Assembly: GCA_029961685.1 (NCBI GenBank) | Contig: JARWKL010000046.1 | Span: forward strand, 1-64,000 | DNA from: Aristolochia californica | Taxonomy: Eukaryota > Streptophyta > Magnoliopsida > Piperales > Aristolochiaceae | Reading direction: 5' to 3' | Length of the DNA stretch: 64,000 nt | Made by a program: the position numbers and the translations under genes | The notes under the pieces: generated by a model | The model's database searches: none | What the model was told of the DNA's origin: nothing | The model's input: only the letters and a program-made list of their open reading frames with translations | Shown here: piece after piece, positions 23,893-37,961 of the stretch | How positions within the stretch are numbered: position 1 is the stretch's first letter | How the letters are laid out: every line of letters begins with the position of its first letter

Positions 23893-25291
23893 TGGTTGAA
23901 TTTTATAGGAAAGGGACTTGTAACTGATCCCAACATGCTTTAAGTGTGGTGGGTGTGCATGCCACAAGCATGTTGAGGATGCAAGTGGCCAAAAATTAAG
24001 GGGGGGTGGAAATAGTTGAATTCTCAAGTGGTTGGATATTAACCAGAGCCAAACAACCCACTTTTTTGCCTATCCTTAAAAATCACAGATAGTCTTTGGA
24101 ATTATCTCTCTCAGCATTTGTGCATCCCATTTTGGATGTTCAAATTTTTTTTTTTTTCAGGAACAAACTTGTGACTCCCATTTTTCCTCGTAAACAAAAA
24201 ACATATAAGATCACAACAAAATGAAAATTTTAGAGTTCATGTGTGCAAAAAAATTTGAAAACTATAATAATAAATAGAAAATTATATCACGCACTAAAAA
24301 TGAACCCCAAAATCCATGTTTGGGAAATTCCACTAGTACAACCCCCTAATAATAGCTTGGTGGAATTTTATAGGAAAGGGACTTGTAACTGATCCCAACA
24401 TGCTTTAGGTGTGGTGGGTGTGCATGCCACAAGCATGTTGAGGATGCAAGTGGCCAAAAATTGGGGGGGGGTAGAAAAAGTTGAATTCTCAAGTGGTTGG
24501 ATATTTACAAGAGCTCAACAACCCACTTCTTTGCCTATCCTTAAAAATCACAAAGACTCTTTGGAATTATCTCTCCATGCATTTGTGCATCCCCATTTTG
24601 GATTTTCAAAATTTTTGTTTTTTTCAGGTCCAAACTTGTGACTCACATATTTCCTCGTAAACAAAAAAGATATAAGAGCGCAACAAAATGAAAATTTTAG
24701 AGTTCATGTGTGCAAAAAAATTTGAAAACTATAATAATGAATAGAAAATTATTTCACGCACTAAAAATGAACCCCAAAATCCATGTTTGGGAAATTCCAC
24801 TAGTACAACCCCCTAATAATAGCTTGGTGGAATTTTATAGGAAAGGGACTTCTAACTGATCCCAACATGCTTTAAGTGTAGTGGGTGTGCATGCCACAAG
24901 CATGTTGAGGAAGCAAGTGGCAAAAAATATGGGGGGGGTCGAAAAAGTTGAATTCTCAAGTGGTTGGATATTTACCAGAACCAAACAACCCACTTTTTTG
25001 CCTATCCTTAAGAATCACAAATACTCTTTGGAATTATCTCTCCCAGCATTTGTGCATCCCCATTTTGGATGTTCAAAAATTTTTTTTTGTTCAGGTCCAA
25101 ACTAGTGAGTCCCATTTTTCCTCGTAAACAAAAAAGATATAAGATCGCAACAAAATGAAAATTATAGAGTTCATCTGTGCAGAAAAATTTCAAAACTATA
25201 ATAGTGAATAGAAAATTATTTCACGCACTAAAAATGAACCCCAAAATCCATGTTTGGGAAATTCCACCTTTACAACCCCCTAATAATAGCT
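23893..25291 (+). repeat. HOR unit 18 (A-B-C, 1399 bp)
   Basis: A 23893-24357, B 24358-24824 with G9, C 24825-25291 with G8. B has lost one T in the CCCATTTTTGG run (only four T at 24596-24599). Its 1399 bp is therefore a coincidence of -1 T and +1 G in C, not the basic form. Confidence 0.97.
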
Positions 25292-26696
25292 TGGTTGAAT
25301 TTTATAGGAAAGGGACTTGTAACTGATCCCAACATGCTTTAAGTGTGGTGGGTGTGCATGCCACAAGCATGTTGAGGATGCAAGTGGCCAAAAATTAAGG
25401 GGGGGTGGAAATAGTTGAATTCTCAAGTGGTTGGATATTAACCAGAGCCAAACAACCCACTTTTTTGCCTATCCTTAAAAATCACAGATAGTCTTTGGAA
25501 TTATCTCTCTCAGCATTTGTGCATCCCATTTTGGATGTTCAAATTTTTTTTTTTTTCAGGAACAAACTTGTGACTCCCATTTTTCCTCGTAAACAAAAAA
25601 CATATAAGATCACAACAAAATGAAAATTTTAGAGTTCATGTGTGCAAAAAAATTTGAAAACTATAATAATAAATAGAAAATTATATCACGCACTAAAAAT
25701 GAACCCCAAAATCCATGTTTGGGAAATTCCACTAGTACAACCCCCTAATAATAGCTTGGTGGAATTTTATAGGAAAGGGACTTGTAACTGATCCCAACAT
25801 GCTTTAGGTGTGGTGGGTGTGCATGCCACAAGCATGTTGAGGATGCAAGTGGCCAAAAATTGGGGGGGGGGGGGTAGAAAAAGTTGAATTCTCAAGTGGT
25901 TGGATATTTACAAGAGCTCAACAACCCACTTCTTTGCCTATCCTTAAAAATCACAAAGACTCTTTGGAATTATCTCTCCATGCATTTGTGCATCCCCATT
26001 TTTGGATTTTCAAAATTTTTGTTTTTTTCAGGTCCAAACTTGTGACTCACATATTTCCTCGTAAACAAAAAAGATATAAGAGCGCAACAAAATGAAAATT
26101 TTAGAGTTCATGTGTGCAAAAAAATTTGAAAACTATAATAATGAATAGAAAATTATTTCACGCACTAAAAATGAACCCCAAAATCCATGTTTGGGAAATT
26201 CCACTAGTACAACCCCCTAATAATAGCTTGGTGGAATTTTATAGGAAAGGGACTTCTAACTGATCCCAACATGCTTTAAGTGTAGTGGGTGTGCATGCCA
26301 CAAGCATGTTGAGGAAGCAAGTGGCAAAAAATATGGGGGGGGGTCGAAAAAGTTGAATTCTCAAGTGGTTGGATATTTACCAGAACCAAACAACCCACTT
26401 TTTTGCCTATCCTTAAGAATCACAAATACTCTTTGGAATTATCTCTCCCAGCATTTGTGCATCCCCATTTTGGATGTTCAAAAATTTTTTTTTGTTCAGG
26501 TCCAAACTAGTGAGTCCCATTTTTCCTCGTAAACAAAAAAGATATAAGATCGCAACAAAATGAAAATTATAGAGTTCATCTGTGCAGAAAAATTTCAAAA
26601 CTATAATAGTGAATAGAAAATTATTTCACGCACTAAAAATGAACCCCAAAATCCATGTTTGGGAAATTCCACCTTTACAACCCCCTAATAATAGCT
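25292..26696 (+). repeat. HOR unit 19 (A-B-C, 1405 bp)
   Basis: A 25292-25756, B 25757-26228 with G13, C 26229-26696 with G9. No difference from unit 20 noticed. Confidence 0.97.
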
Positions 26697-28101
26697 TGGT
26701 TGAATTTTATAGGAAAGGGACTTGTAACTGATCCCAACATGCTTTAAGTGTGGTGGGTGTGCATGCCACAAGCATGTTGAGGATGCAAGTGGCCAAAAAT
26801 TAAGGGGGGGTGGAAATAGTTGAATTCTCAAGTGGTTGGATATTAACCAGAGCCAAACAACCCACTTTTTTGCCTATCCTTAAAAATCACAGATAGTCTT
26901 TGGAATTATCTCTCTCAGCATTTGTGCATCCCATTTTGGATGTTCAAATTTTTTTTTTTTTCAGGAACAAACTTGTGACTCCCATTTTTCCTCGTAAACA
27001 AAAAACATATAAGATCACAACAAAATGAAAATTTTAGAGTTCATGTGTGCAAAAAAATTTGAAAACTATAATAATAAATAGAAAATTATATCACGCACTA
27101 AAAATGAACCCCAAAATCCATGTTTGGGAAATTCCACTAGTACAACCCCCTAATAATAGCTTGGTGGAATTTTATAGGAAAGGGACTTGTAACTGATCCC
27201 AACATGCTTTAGGTGTGGTGGGTGTGCATGCCACAAGCATGTTGAGGATGCAAGTGGCCAAAAATTGGGGGGGGGGGGGTAGAAAAAGTTGAATTCTCAA
27301 GTGGTTGGATATTTACAAGAGCTCAACAACCCACTTCTTTGCCTATCCTTAAAAATCACAAAGACTCTTTGGAATTATCTCTCCATGCATTTGTGCATCC
27401 CCATTTTTGGATTTTCAAAATTTTTGTTTTTTTCAGGTCCAAACTTGTGACTCACATATTTCCTCGTAAACAAAAAAGATATAAGAGCGCAACAAAATGA
27501 AAATTTTAGAGTTCATGTGTGCAAAAAAATTTGAAAACTATAATAATGAATAGAAAATTATTTCACGCACTAAAAATGAACCCCAAAATCCATGTTTGGG
27601 AAATTCCACTAGTACAACCCCCTAATAATAGCTTGGTGGAATTTTATAGGAAAGGGACTTCTAACTGATCCCAACATGCTTTAAGTGTAGTGGGTGTGCA
27701 TGCCACAAGCATGTTGAGGAAGCAAGTGGCAAAAAATATGGGGGGGGGTCGAAAAAGTTGAATTCTCAAGTGGTTGGATATTTACCAGAACCAAACAACC
27801 CACTTTTTTGCCTATCCTTAAGAATCACAAATACTCTTTGGAATTATCTCTCCCAGCATTTGTGCATCCCCATTTTGGATGTTCAAAAATTTTTTTTTGT
27901 TCAGGTCCAAACTAGTGAGTCCCATTTTTCCTCGTAAACAAAAAAGATATAAGATCGCAACAAAATGAAAATTATAGAGTTCATCTGTGCAGAAAAATTT
28001 CAAAACTATAATAGTGAATAGAAAATTATTTCACGCACTAAAAATGAACCCCAAAATCCATGTTTGGGAAATTCCACCTTTACAACCCCCTAATAATAGC
28101 T
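26697..28101 (+). repeat. HOR unit 20 (A-B-C, 1405 bp)
   Basis: A 26697-27161, B 27162-27633 with G13, C 27634-28101 with G9. It appears to be a copy of unit 19. Confidence 0.97.
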
Positions 28102-29507
28102 TGGTTGAATTTTATAGGAAAGGGACTTGTAACTGATCCCAACATGCTTTAAGTGTGGTGGGTGTGCATGCCACAAGCATGTTGAGGATGCAAGTGGCCA
28201 AAAATTAAGGGGGGGTGGAAATAGTTGAATTCTCAAGTGGTTGGATATTAACCAGAGCCAAACAACCCACTTTTTTGCCTATCCTTAAAAATCACAGATA
28301 GTCTTTGGAATTATCTCTCTCAGCATTTGTGCATCCCATTTTGGATGTTCAAATTTTTTTTTTTTTCAGGAACAAACTTGTGACTCCCATTTTTCCTCGT
28401 AAACAAAAAACATATAAGATCACAACAAAATGAAAATTTTAGAGTTCATGTGTGCAAAAAAATTTGAAAACTATAATAATAAATAGAAAATTATATCACG
28501 CACTAAAAATGAACCCCAAAATCCATGTTTGGGAAATTCCACTAGTACAACCCCCTAATAATAGCTTGGTGGAATTTTATAGGAAAGGGACTTGTAACTG
28601 ATCCCAACATGCTTTAGGTGTGGTGGGTGTGCATGCCACAAGCATGTTGAGGATGCAAGTGGCCAAAAATTGGGGGGGGGGGGGGTAGAAAAAGTTGAAT
28701 TCTCAAGTGGTTGGATATTTACAAGAGCTCAACAACCCACTTCTTTGCCTATCCTTAAAAATCACAAAGACTCTTTGGAATTATCTCTCCATGCATTTGT
28801 GCATCCCCATTTTTGGATTTTCAAAATTTTTGTTTTTTTCAGGTCCAAACTTGTGACTCACATATTTCCTCGTAAACAAAAAAGATATAAGAGCGCAACA
28901 AAATGAAAATTTTAGAGTTCATGTGTGCAAAAAAATTTGAAAACTATAATAATGAATAGAAAATTATTTCACGCACTAAAAATGAACCCCAAAATCCATG
29001 TTTGGGAAATTCCACTAGTACAACCCCCTAATAATAGCTTGGTGGAATTTTATAGGAAAGGGACTTCTAACTGATCCCAACATGCTTTAAGTGTAGTGGG
29101 TGTGCATGCCACAAGCATGTTGAGGAAGCAAGTGGCAAAAAATATGGGGGGGGGTCGAAAAAGTTGAATTCTCAAGTGGTTGGATATTTACCAGAACCAA
29201 ACAACCCACTTTTTTGCCTATCCTTAAGAATCACAAATACTCTTTGGAATTATCTCTCCCAGCATTTGTGCATCCCCATTTTGGATGTTCAAAAATTTTT
29301 TTTTGTTCAGGTCCAAACTAGTGAGTCCCATTTTTCCTCGTAAACAAAAAAGATATAAGATCGCAACAAAATGAAAATTATAGAGTTCATCTGTGCAGAA
29401 AAATTTCAAAACTATAATAGTGAATAGAAAATTATTTCACGCACTAAAAATGAACCCCAAAATCCATGTTTGGGAAATTCCACCTTTACAACCCCCTAAT
29501 AATAGCT
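28102..29507 (+). repeat. HOR unit 21 (A-B-C, 1406 bp)
   Basis: A 28102-28566, B 28567-29039 with G14, C 29040-29507 with G9. It differs from unit 20 by one G in B. Confidence 0.97.
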
Positions 29508-30926
29508 TGGTTGAATTTTATAGGAAAGGGACTTGTAACTGATCCCAACATGCTTTAAGTGTGGTGGGTGTGCATGCCACAAGCATGTTGAGGATGCAAG
29601 TGGCCAAAAATTAAGGGGGGGTGGAAATAGTTGAATTCTCAAGTGGTTGGATATTAACCAGAGCCAAACAACCCACTTTTTTGCCTATCCTTAAAAATCA
29701 CAGATAGTCTTTGGAATTATCTCTCTCAGCATTTGTGCATCCCATTTTGGATGTTCAAATTTTTTTTTTTTTCAGGAACAAACTTGTGACTCCCATTTTT
29801 CCTCGTAAACAAAAAACATATAAGATCACAACAAAATGAAAATTTTAGAGTTCATGTGTGCAAAAAAATTTGAAAACTATAATAATAAATAGAAAATTAT
29901 ATCACGCACTAAAAATGAACCCCAAAATCCATGTTTGGGAAATTCCACTAGTACAACCCCCTAATAATAGCTTGGTGGAATTTTATAGGAAAGGGACTTG
30001 TAACTGATCCCAACATGCTTTAGGTGTGGTGGGTGTGCATGCCACAAGCATGTTGAGGATGCAAGTGGCCAAAAATTGGGGGGGGGGGGGGGGGGGGGGG
30101 GGGGTAGAAAAAGTTGAATTCTCAAGTGGTTGGATATTTACAAGAGCTCAACAACCCACTTCTTTGCCTATCCTTAAAAATCACAAAGACTCTTTGGAAT
30201 TATCTCTCCATGCATTTGTGCATCCCCATTTTTGGATTTTCAAAATTTTTGTTTTTTTCAGGTCCAAACTTGTGACTCACATATTTCCTCGTAAACAAAA
30301 AAGATATAAGAGCGCAACAAAATGAAAATTTTAGAGTTCATGTGTGCAAAAAAATTTGAAAACTATAATAATGAATAGAAAATTATTTCACGCACTAAAA
30401 ATGAACCCCAAAATCCATGTTTGGGAAATTCCACTAGTACAACCCCCTAATAATAGCTTGGTGGAATTTTATAGGAAAGGGACTTCTAACTGATCCCAAC
30501 ATGCTTTAAGTGTAGTGGGTGTGCATGCCACAAGCATGTTGAGGAAGCAAGTGGCAAAAAATATGGGGGGGGGTCGAAAAAGTTGAATTCTCAAGTGGTT
30601 GGATATTTACCAGAACCAAACAACCCACTTTTTTGCCTATCCTTAAGAATCACAAATACTCTTTGGAATTATCTCTCCCAGCATTTGTGCATCCCCATTT
30701 TGGATGTTCAAAAATTTTTTTTTGTTCAGGTCCAAACTAGTGAGTCCCATTTTTCCTCGTAAACAAAAAAGATATAAGATCGCAACAAAATGAAAATTAT
30801 AGAGTTCATCTGTGCAGAAAAATTTCAAAACTATAATAGTGAATAGAAAATTATTTCACGCACTAAAAATGAACCCCAAAATCCATGTTTGGGAAATTCC
30901 ACCTTTACAACCCCCTAATAATAGCT
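29508..30926 (+). repeat. HOR unit 22 (A-B-C, 1419 bp)
   Basis: A 29508-29972, B 29973-30458 with G27 at 30078-30104, C 30459-30926 with G9. This is the longest unit in the window, because of both G tracts. Confidence 0.97.
30078..30104 (+). repeat. Long poly-G tract, G27 (unit 22 B)
   Basis: An uninterrupted run of 27 G in B, between unit 21 (14 G) and unit 23 (19 G). With G27 the upstream frame happens to stay open through a stretch of glycine codons, a by-product of 27 being divisible by three. Confidence 0.85.
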
Positions 30927-32336
30927 TGGTTGAATTTTATAGGAAAGGGACTTGTAACTGATCCCAACATGCTTTAAGTGTGGTGGGTGTGCATGCCACA
31001 AGCATGTTGAGGATGCAAGCGGCCAAAAATTAAGGGGGGGTGGAAATAGTTGAATTCTCAAGTGGTTGGATATTAACCAGAGCCAAACAACCCACTTTTT
31101 TGCCTATCCTTAAAAATCACAGATAGTCTTTGGAATTATCTCTCTCAGCATTTGTGCATCCCATTTTGGATGTTCAAATTTTTTTTTTTTTCAGGAACAA
31201 ACTTGTGACTCCCATTTTTCCTCGTAAACAAAAAACATATAAGATCACAACAAAATGAAAATTTTAGAGTTCATGTGTGCAAAAAAATTTGAAAACTATA
31301 ATAATAAATAGAAAATTATATCACGCACTAAAAATGAACCCCAAAATCCATGTTTGGGAAATTCCACTAGTACAACCCCCTAATAATAGCTTGGTGGAAT
31401 TTTATAGGAAAGGGACTTGTAACTGATCCCAACATGCTTTAGGTGTGGTGGGTGTGCATGCCACAAGCATGTTGAGGATGCAAGTGGCCAAAAATTGGGG
31501 GGGGGGGGGGGGGGGTAGAAAAAGTTGAATTCTCAAGTGGTTGGATATTTACAAGAGCTCAACAACCCACTTCTTTGCCTATCCTTAAAAATCACAAAGA
31601 CTCTTTGGAATTATCTCTCCATGCATTTGTGCATCCCCATTTTTGGATTTTCAAAATTTTTGTTTTTTTCAGGTCCAAACTTGTGACTCACATATTTCCT
31701 CGTAAACAAAAAAGATATAAGAGCGCAACAAAATGAAAATTTTAGAGTTCATGTGTGCAAAAAAATTTGAAAACTATAATAATGAATAGAAAATTATTTC
31801 ACGCACTAAAAATGAACCCCAAAATCCATGTTTGGGAAATTCCACTAGTACAACCCCCTAATAATAGCTTGGTGGAATTTTATAGGAAAGGGACTTCTAA
31901 CTGATCCCAACATGCTTTAAGTGTAGTGGGTGTGCATGCCACAAGCATGTTGAGGAAGCAAGTGGCAAAAAATATGGGGGGGGTCGAAAAAGTTGAATTC
32001 TCAAGTGGTTGGATATTTACCAGAACCAAACAACCCACTTTTTTGCCTATCCTTAAGAATCACAAATACTCTTTGGAATTATCTCTCCCAGCATTTGTGC
32101 ATCCCCATTTTGGATGTTCAAAAATTTTTTTTTGTTCAGGTCCAAACTAGTGAGTCCCATTTTTCCTCGTAAACAAAAAAGATATAAGATCGCAACAAAA
32201 TGAAAATTATAGAGTTCATCTGTGCAGAAAAATTTCAAAACTATAATAGTGAATAGAAAATTATTTCACGCACTAAAAATGAACCCCAAAATCCATGTTT
32301 GGGAAAGTCCACCTTTACAACCCCCTAATAATAGCT
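30927..32336 (+). repeat. HOR unit 23 (A-B-C, 1410 bp)
   Basis: A 30927-31391 with private T to C at 31020, B 31392-31869 with G19 at 31497-31515, C 31870-32336 with G8 and private T to G at 32307. Confidence 0.97.
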
Positions 32337-33743
32337 TGGTTGAATTTTATAGGAAAGGGACTTGTAACTGATCCCAACATGCTTTAAGTGTGGTGGGTGT
32401 GCATGCCACAAGCATGTTGAGGATGCAAGTGGCCAAAAATTAAGGGGGGGTGGAAATAGTTGAATTCTCAAGTGGTTGGATATTAACCAGAGCCAAACAA
32501 CCCACTTTTTTGCCTATCCTTAAAAATCACAGATAGTCTTTGGAATTATCTCTCTCAGCATTTGTGCATCCCATTTTGGATGTTCAAATTTTTTTTTTTT
32601 TCAGGAACAAACTTGTGACTCCCATTTTTCCTCGTAAACAAAAAACATATAAGATCACAACAAAATGAAAATTTTAGAGTTCATGTGTGCAAAAAAATTT
32701 GAAAACTATAATAATAAATAGAAAATTATATCACGCACTAAAAATGAACCCCAAAATCCATGTTTGGGAAATTCCACTAGTACAACCCCCTAATAATAGC
32801 TTGGTGGAATTTTATAGGAAAGGGACTTGTAACTGATCCCAACATGCTTTAGGTGTGGTGGGTGTGCATGCCACAAGCATGTTGAGGATGCAAGTGGCCA
32901 AAAATTGGGGCGGGGGGGGGGGTAGAAAAAGTTGAATTCTCAAGTGGTTGGATATTTACAAGAGCTCAACAACCCACTTCTTTGCCTATCCTTAAAAATC
33001 ACAAAGACTCTTTGGAATTATCTCTCCATGCATTTGTGCATCCCCATTTTTGGATTTTCAAAATTTTTGTTTTTTTCAGGTCCAAACTTGTGACTCACAT
33101 ATTTCCTCGTAAACAAAAAAGATATAAGAGCGCAACAAAATGAAAATTTTAGAGTTCATGTGTGCAAAAAAATTTGAAAACTATAATAATGAATAGAAAA
33201 TTATTTCACGCACTAAAAATGAACCCCAAAATCCATGTTTGGGAAATTCCACTAGTACAACCCCCTAATAATAGCTTGGTGGAATTTTATAGGAAAGGGA
33301 CTTCTAACTGATCCCAACATGCTTTAAGTGTAGTGGGTGTGCATGCCACAAGCATGTTGAGGAAGCAAGTGGCAAAAAATATGGGGGGGGTCGAAAAAGT
33401 TGAATTCTCAAGTGGTTGGATATTTACCAGAACCAAACAACCCACTTTTTTGCCTATCCTTAAGAATCACAAATACTCTTTGGAATTATCTCTCCCAGCA
33501 TTTGTGCATCCCCATTTTGGATGTTCAAAAATTTTTTTTTGTTCAGGTCCAAACTAGTGAGTCCCATTTTTCCTCGTAAACAAAAAAGATATAAGATCGC
33601 AACAAAATGAAAATTATAGAGTTCATCTGTGCAGAAAAATTTCAAAACTATAATAGTGAATAGAAAATTATTTCACGCACTAAAAATGAACCCCAAAATC
33701 CATGTTTGGGAAATTCCACCTTTACAACCCCCTAATAATAGCT
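32337..33743 (+). repeat. HOR unit 24 (A-B-C, 1407 bp)
   Basis: A 32337-32801, B 32802-33276 with an interrupted tract G4-C-G11 (32907-32922), C 33277-33743 with G8. The C interruption at 32911 is shared only with unit 25. Confidence 0.97.
32907..32922 (+). repeat. Interrupted poly-G tract G4-C-G11 (unit 24 B)
   Basis: A single C at 32911 splits the tract. The same interruption occurs at 34318 in unit 25, one HOR period (1407 bp) away, and nowhere else in the window. Confidence 0.9.
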
Positions 33744-35152
33744 TGGTTGAATTTTATAGGAAAGGGACTTGTAACTGATCCCAACATGCTTTAAGTGTGG
33801 TGGGTGTGCATGCCACAAGCATGTTGAGGATGCAAGTGGCCAAAAATTAAGGGGGGGTGGAAATAGTTGAATTCTCAAGTGGTTGGATATTAACCAGAGC
33901 CAAACAACCCACTTTTTTGCCTATCCTTAAAAATCACAGATAGTCTTTGGAATTATCTCTCTCAGCATTTGTGCATCCCATTTTGGATGTTCAAATTTTT
34001 TTTTTTTTCAGGAACAAACTTGTGACTCCCATTTTTCCTCGTAAACAAAAAACATATAAGATCACAACAAAATGAAAATTTTAGAGTTCATGTGTGCAAA
34101 AAAATTTGAAAACTATAATAATAAATAGAAAATTATATCACGCACTAAAAATGAACCCCAAAATCCATGTTTGGGAAATTCCACTAGTACAACCCCCTAA
34201 TAATAGCTTGGTGGAATTTTATAGGAAAGGGACTTGTAACTGATCCCAACATGCTTTAGGTGTGGTGGGTGTGCATGCCACAAGCATGTTGAGGATGCAA
34301 GTGGCCAAAAATTGGGGCGGGGGGGGGGGGTAGAAAAAGTTGAATTCTCAAGTGGTTGGATATTTACAAGAGCTCAACAACCCACTTCTTTGCCTATCCT
34401 TAAAAATCACAAAGACTCTTTGGAATTATCTCTCCATGCATTTGTGCATCCCCATTTTTGGATTTTCAAAATTTTTGTTTTTTTCAGGTCCAAACTTGTG
34501 ACTCACATATTTCCTCGTAAACAAAAAAGATATAAGAGCGCAACAAAATGAAAATTTTAGAGTTCATGTGTGCAAAAAAATTTGAAAACTATAATAATGA
34601 ATAGAAAATTATTTCACGCACTAAAAATGAACCCCAAAATCCATGTTTGGGAAATTCCACTAGTACAACCCCCTAATAATAGCTTGGTGGAATTTTATAG
34701 GAAAGGGACTTCTAACTGATCCCAACATGCTTTAAGTGTAGTGGGTGTGCATGCCACAAGCATGTTGAGGAAGCAAGTGGCAAAAAATATGGGGGGGGGT
34801 CGAAAAAGTTGAATTCTCAAGTGGTTGGATATTTACCAGAACCAAACAACCCACTTTTTTGCCTATCCTTAAGAATCACAAATACTCTTTGGAATTATCT
34901 CTCCCAGCATTTGTGCATCCCCATTTTGGATGTTCAAAAATTTTTTTTTGTTCAGGTCCAAACTAGTGAGTCCCATTTTTCCTCGTAAACAAAAAAGATA
35001 TAAGATCGCAACAAAATGAAAATTATAGAGTTCATCTGTGCAGAAAAATTTCAAAACTATAATAGTGAATAGAAAATTATTTCACGCACTAAAAATGAAC
35101 CCCAAAATCCATGTTTGGGAAATTCCACCTTTACAACCCCCTAATAATAGCT
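33744..35152 (+). repeat. HOR unit 25 (A-B-C, 1409 bp)
   Basis: A 33744-34208, B 34209-34684 with an interrupted tract G4-C-G12 (34314-34330), C 34685-35152 with G9. A copy of unit 24 (or its parent) in which both G runs downstream differ by one base. Confidence 0.97.
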
Positions 35153-36560
35153 TGGTTGAATTTTATAGGAAAGGGACTTGTAACTGATCCCAACATGCTT
35201 TAAGTGTGGTGGGTGTGCATGCCACAAGCATGTTGAGGATGCAAGTGGCCAAAAATTAAGGGGGGGTGGAAATAGTTGAATTCTCAAGTGGTTGGATATT
35301 AACCAGAGCCAAACAACCCACTTTTTTGCCTATCCTTAAAAATCACAGATAGTCTTTGGAATTATCTCTCTCAGCATTTGTGCATCCCATTTTGGATGTT
35401 CAAATTTTTTTTTTTTTTCAGGAACAAACTTGTGACTCCCATTTTTCCTCGTAAACAAAAAACATATAAGATCACAACAAAATGAAAATTTTAGAGTTCA
35501 TGTGTGCAAAAAAATTTGAAAACTATAATAATAAATAGAAAATTATATCACGCACTAAAAATGAACCCCAAAATCCATGTTTGGGAAATTCCACTAGTAC
35601 AACCCCCTAATAATAGCTTGGTGGAATTTTATAGGAAAGGGACTTGTAACTGATCCCAACATGCTTTAGGTGTGGTGGGTGTGCATGCCACAAGCATGTT
35701 GAGGATGCAAGTGGCCAAAAATTGGGGGGGGGGGGGGGGTAGAAAAAGTTGAATTCTCAAGTGGTTGGATATTTACAAGAGCTCAACAACCCACTTCTTT
35801 GCCTATCCTTAAAAATCACAAAGACTCTTTGGAATTATCTCTCCATGCATTTGTGCATCCCCATTTTTGGATTTTCAAAATTTTTGTTTTTTTCAGGTCC
35901 AAACTTGTGACTCACATATTTCCTCGTAAACAAAAAAGATATAAGAGCGCAACAAAATGAAAATTTTAGAGTTCATGTGTGCAAAAAAATTTGAAAACTA
36001 TAATAATGAATAGAAAATTATTTCACGCACTAAAAATGAACCCCAAAATCCATGTTTGGGAAATTCCACTAGTACAACCCCCTAATAATAGCTTGGTGGA
36101 ATTTTATAGGAAAGGGACTTCTAACTGATCCCAACATGCTTTAAGTGTAGTGGGTGTGCATGCCACAAGCATGTTGAGGAAGCAAGTGGCAAAAAATATG
36201 GGGGGGGTCGAAAAAGTTGAATTCTCAAGTGGTTGGATATTTACCAGAACCAAACAACCCACTTTTTTGCCTATCCTTAAGAATCACAAATACTCTTTGG
36301 AATTATCTCTCCCAGCATTTGTGCATCCCCATTTTGGATGTTCAAAAATTTTTTTTTGTTCAGGTCCAAACTAGTGAGTCCCATTTTTCCTCGTAAACAA
36401 AAAAGATATAAGATCGCAACAAAATGAAAATTATAGAGTTCATCTGTGCAGAAAAATTTCAAAACTATAATAGTGAATAGAAAATTATTTCACGCACTAA
36501 AAATGAACCCCAAAATCCATGTTTGGGAAATTCCACCTTTACAACCCCCTAATAATAGCT
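35153..36560 (+). repeat. HOR unit 26 (A-B-C, 1408 bp)
   Basis: A 35153-35618 (466 bp, T14 tract, shared with unit 28), B 35619-36093 with G16, C 36094-36560 with G8. Confidence 0.97.
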
Positions 36561-37961
36561 TGGTTGAATTTTATAGGAAAGGGACTTGTAACTGATCCCA
36601 ACATGCTTTAAGTGTGGTGGGTGTGCATGCCACAAGCATGTTGAGGATGCAAGTGGCCAAAAATTAAGGGGGGGTGGAAATAGTTGAATTCTCAAGTGGT
36701 TGGATATTAACCAGAGCCAAACAACCCACTTTTTTGCCTATCCTTAAAAATCACAGATAGTCTTTGGAATTATCTCTCTCAGCATTTGTGCATCCCATTT
36801 TGGATGTTCAAATTTTTTTTTTTTTCAGGAACAAACTTGTGACTCCCATTTTTCCTCGTAAACAAAAAACATATAAGATCACAACAAAATGAAAATTTTA
36901 GAGTTCATGTGTGCAAAAAAATTTGAAAACTATAATAATAAATAGAAAATTATATCACGCACTAAAAATGAACCCCAAAATCCATGTTTGGGAAATTCCA
37001 CTAGTACAACCCCCTAATAATAGCTTGGTGGAATTTTATAGGAAAGGGACTTGTAACTGATCCCAACATGCTTTAGGTGTGGTGGGTGTGCATGCCACAA
37101 GCATGTTGAGGATGCAAGTGGCCAAAAATTGGGGGGGGGGTAGAAAAAGTTGAATTCTCAAGTGGTTGGATATTTACAAGAGCTCAACAACCCACTTCTT
37201 TGCCTATCCTTAAAAATCACAAAGACTCTTTGGAATTATCTCTCCATGCATTTGTGCATCCCCATTTTTGGATTTTCAAAATTTTTGTTTTTTTCAGGTC
37301 CAAACTTGTGACTCACATATTTCCTCGTAAACAAAAAAGATATAAGAGCGCAACAAAATGAAAATTTTAGAGTTCATGTGTGCAAAAAAATTTGAAAACT
37401 ATAATAATGAATAGAAAATTATTTCACGCACTAAAAATGAACCCCAAAATCCATGTTTGGGAAATTCCACTAGTACAACCCCCTAATAATAGCTTGGTGG
37501 AATTTTATAGGAAAGGGACTTCTAACTGATCCCAACATGCTTTAAGTGTAGTGGGTGTGCATGCCACAAGCATGTTGAGGAAGCAAGTGGCAAAAAATAT
37601 GGGGGGGGTCGAAAAAGTTGAATTCTCAAGTGGTTGGATATTTACCAGAACCAAACAACCCACTTTTTTGCCTATCCTTAAGAATCACAAATACTCTTTG
37701 GAATTATCTCTCCCAGCATTTGTGCATCCCCATTTTGGATGTTCAAAAATTTTTTTTTGTTCAGGTCCAAACTAGTGAGTCCCATTTTTCCTCGTAAACA
37801 AAAAAGATATAAGATCGCAACAAAATGAAAATTATAGAGTTCATCTGTGCAGAAAAATTTCAAAACTATAATAGTGAATAGAAAATTATTTCACGCACTA
37901 AAAATGAACCCCAAAATCCATGTTTGGGAAATTCCACCTTTACAACCCCCTAATAATAGCT
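36561..37961 (+). repeat. HOR unit 27 (A-B-C, 1401 bp)
   Basis: A 36561-37025, B 37026-37494 with G10, C 37495-37961 with G8. No private substitution noticed. It is the last complete trimer before the dimeric variant. Confidence 0.97.
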
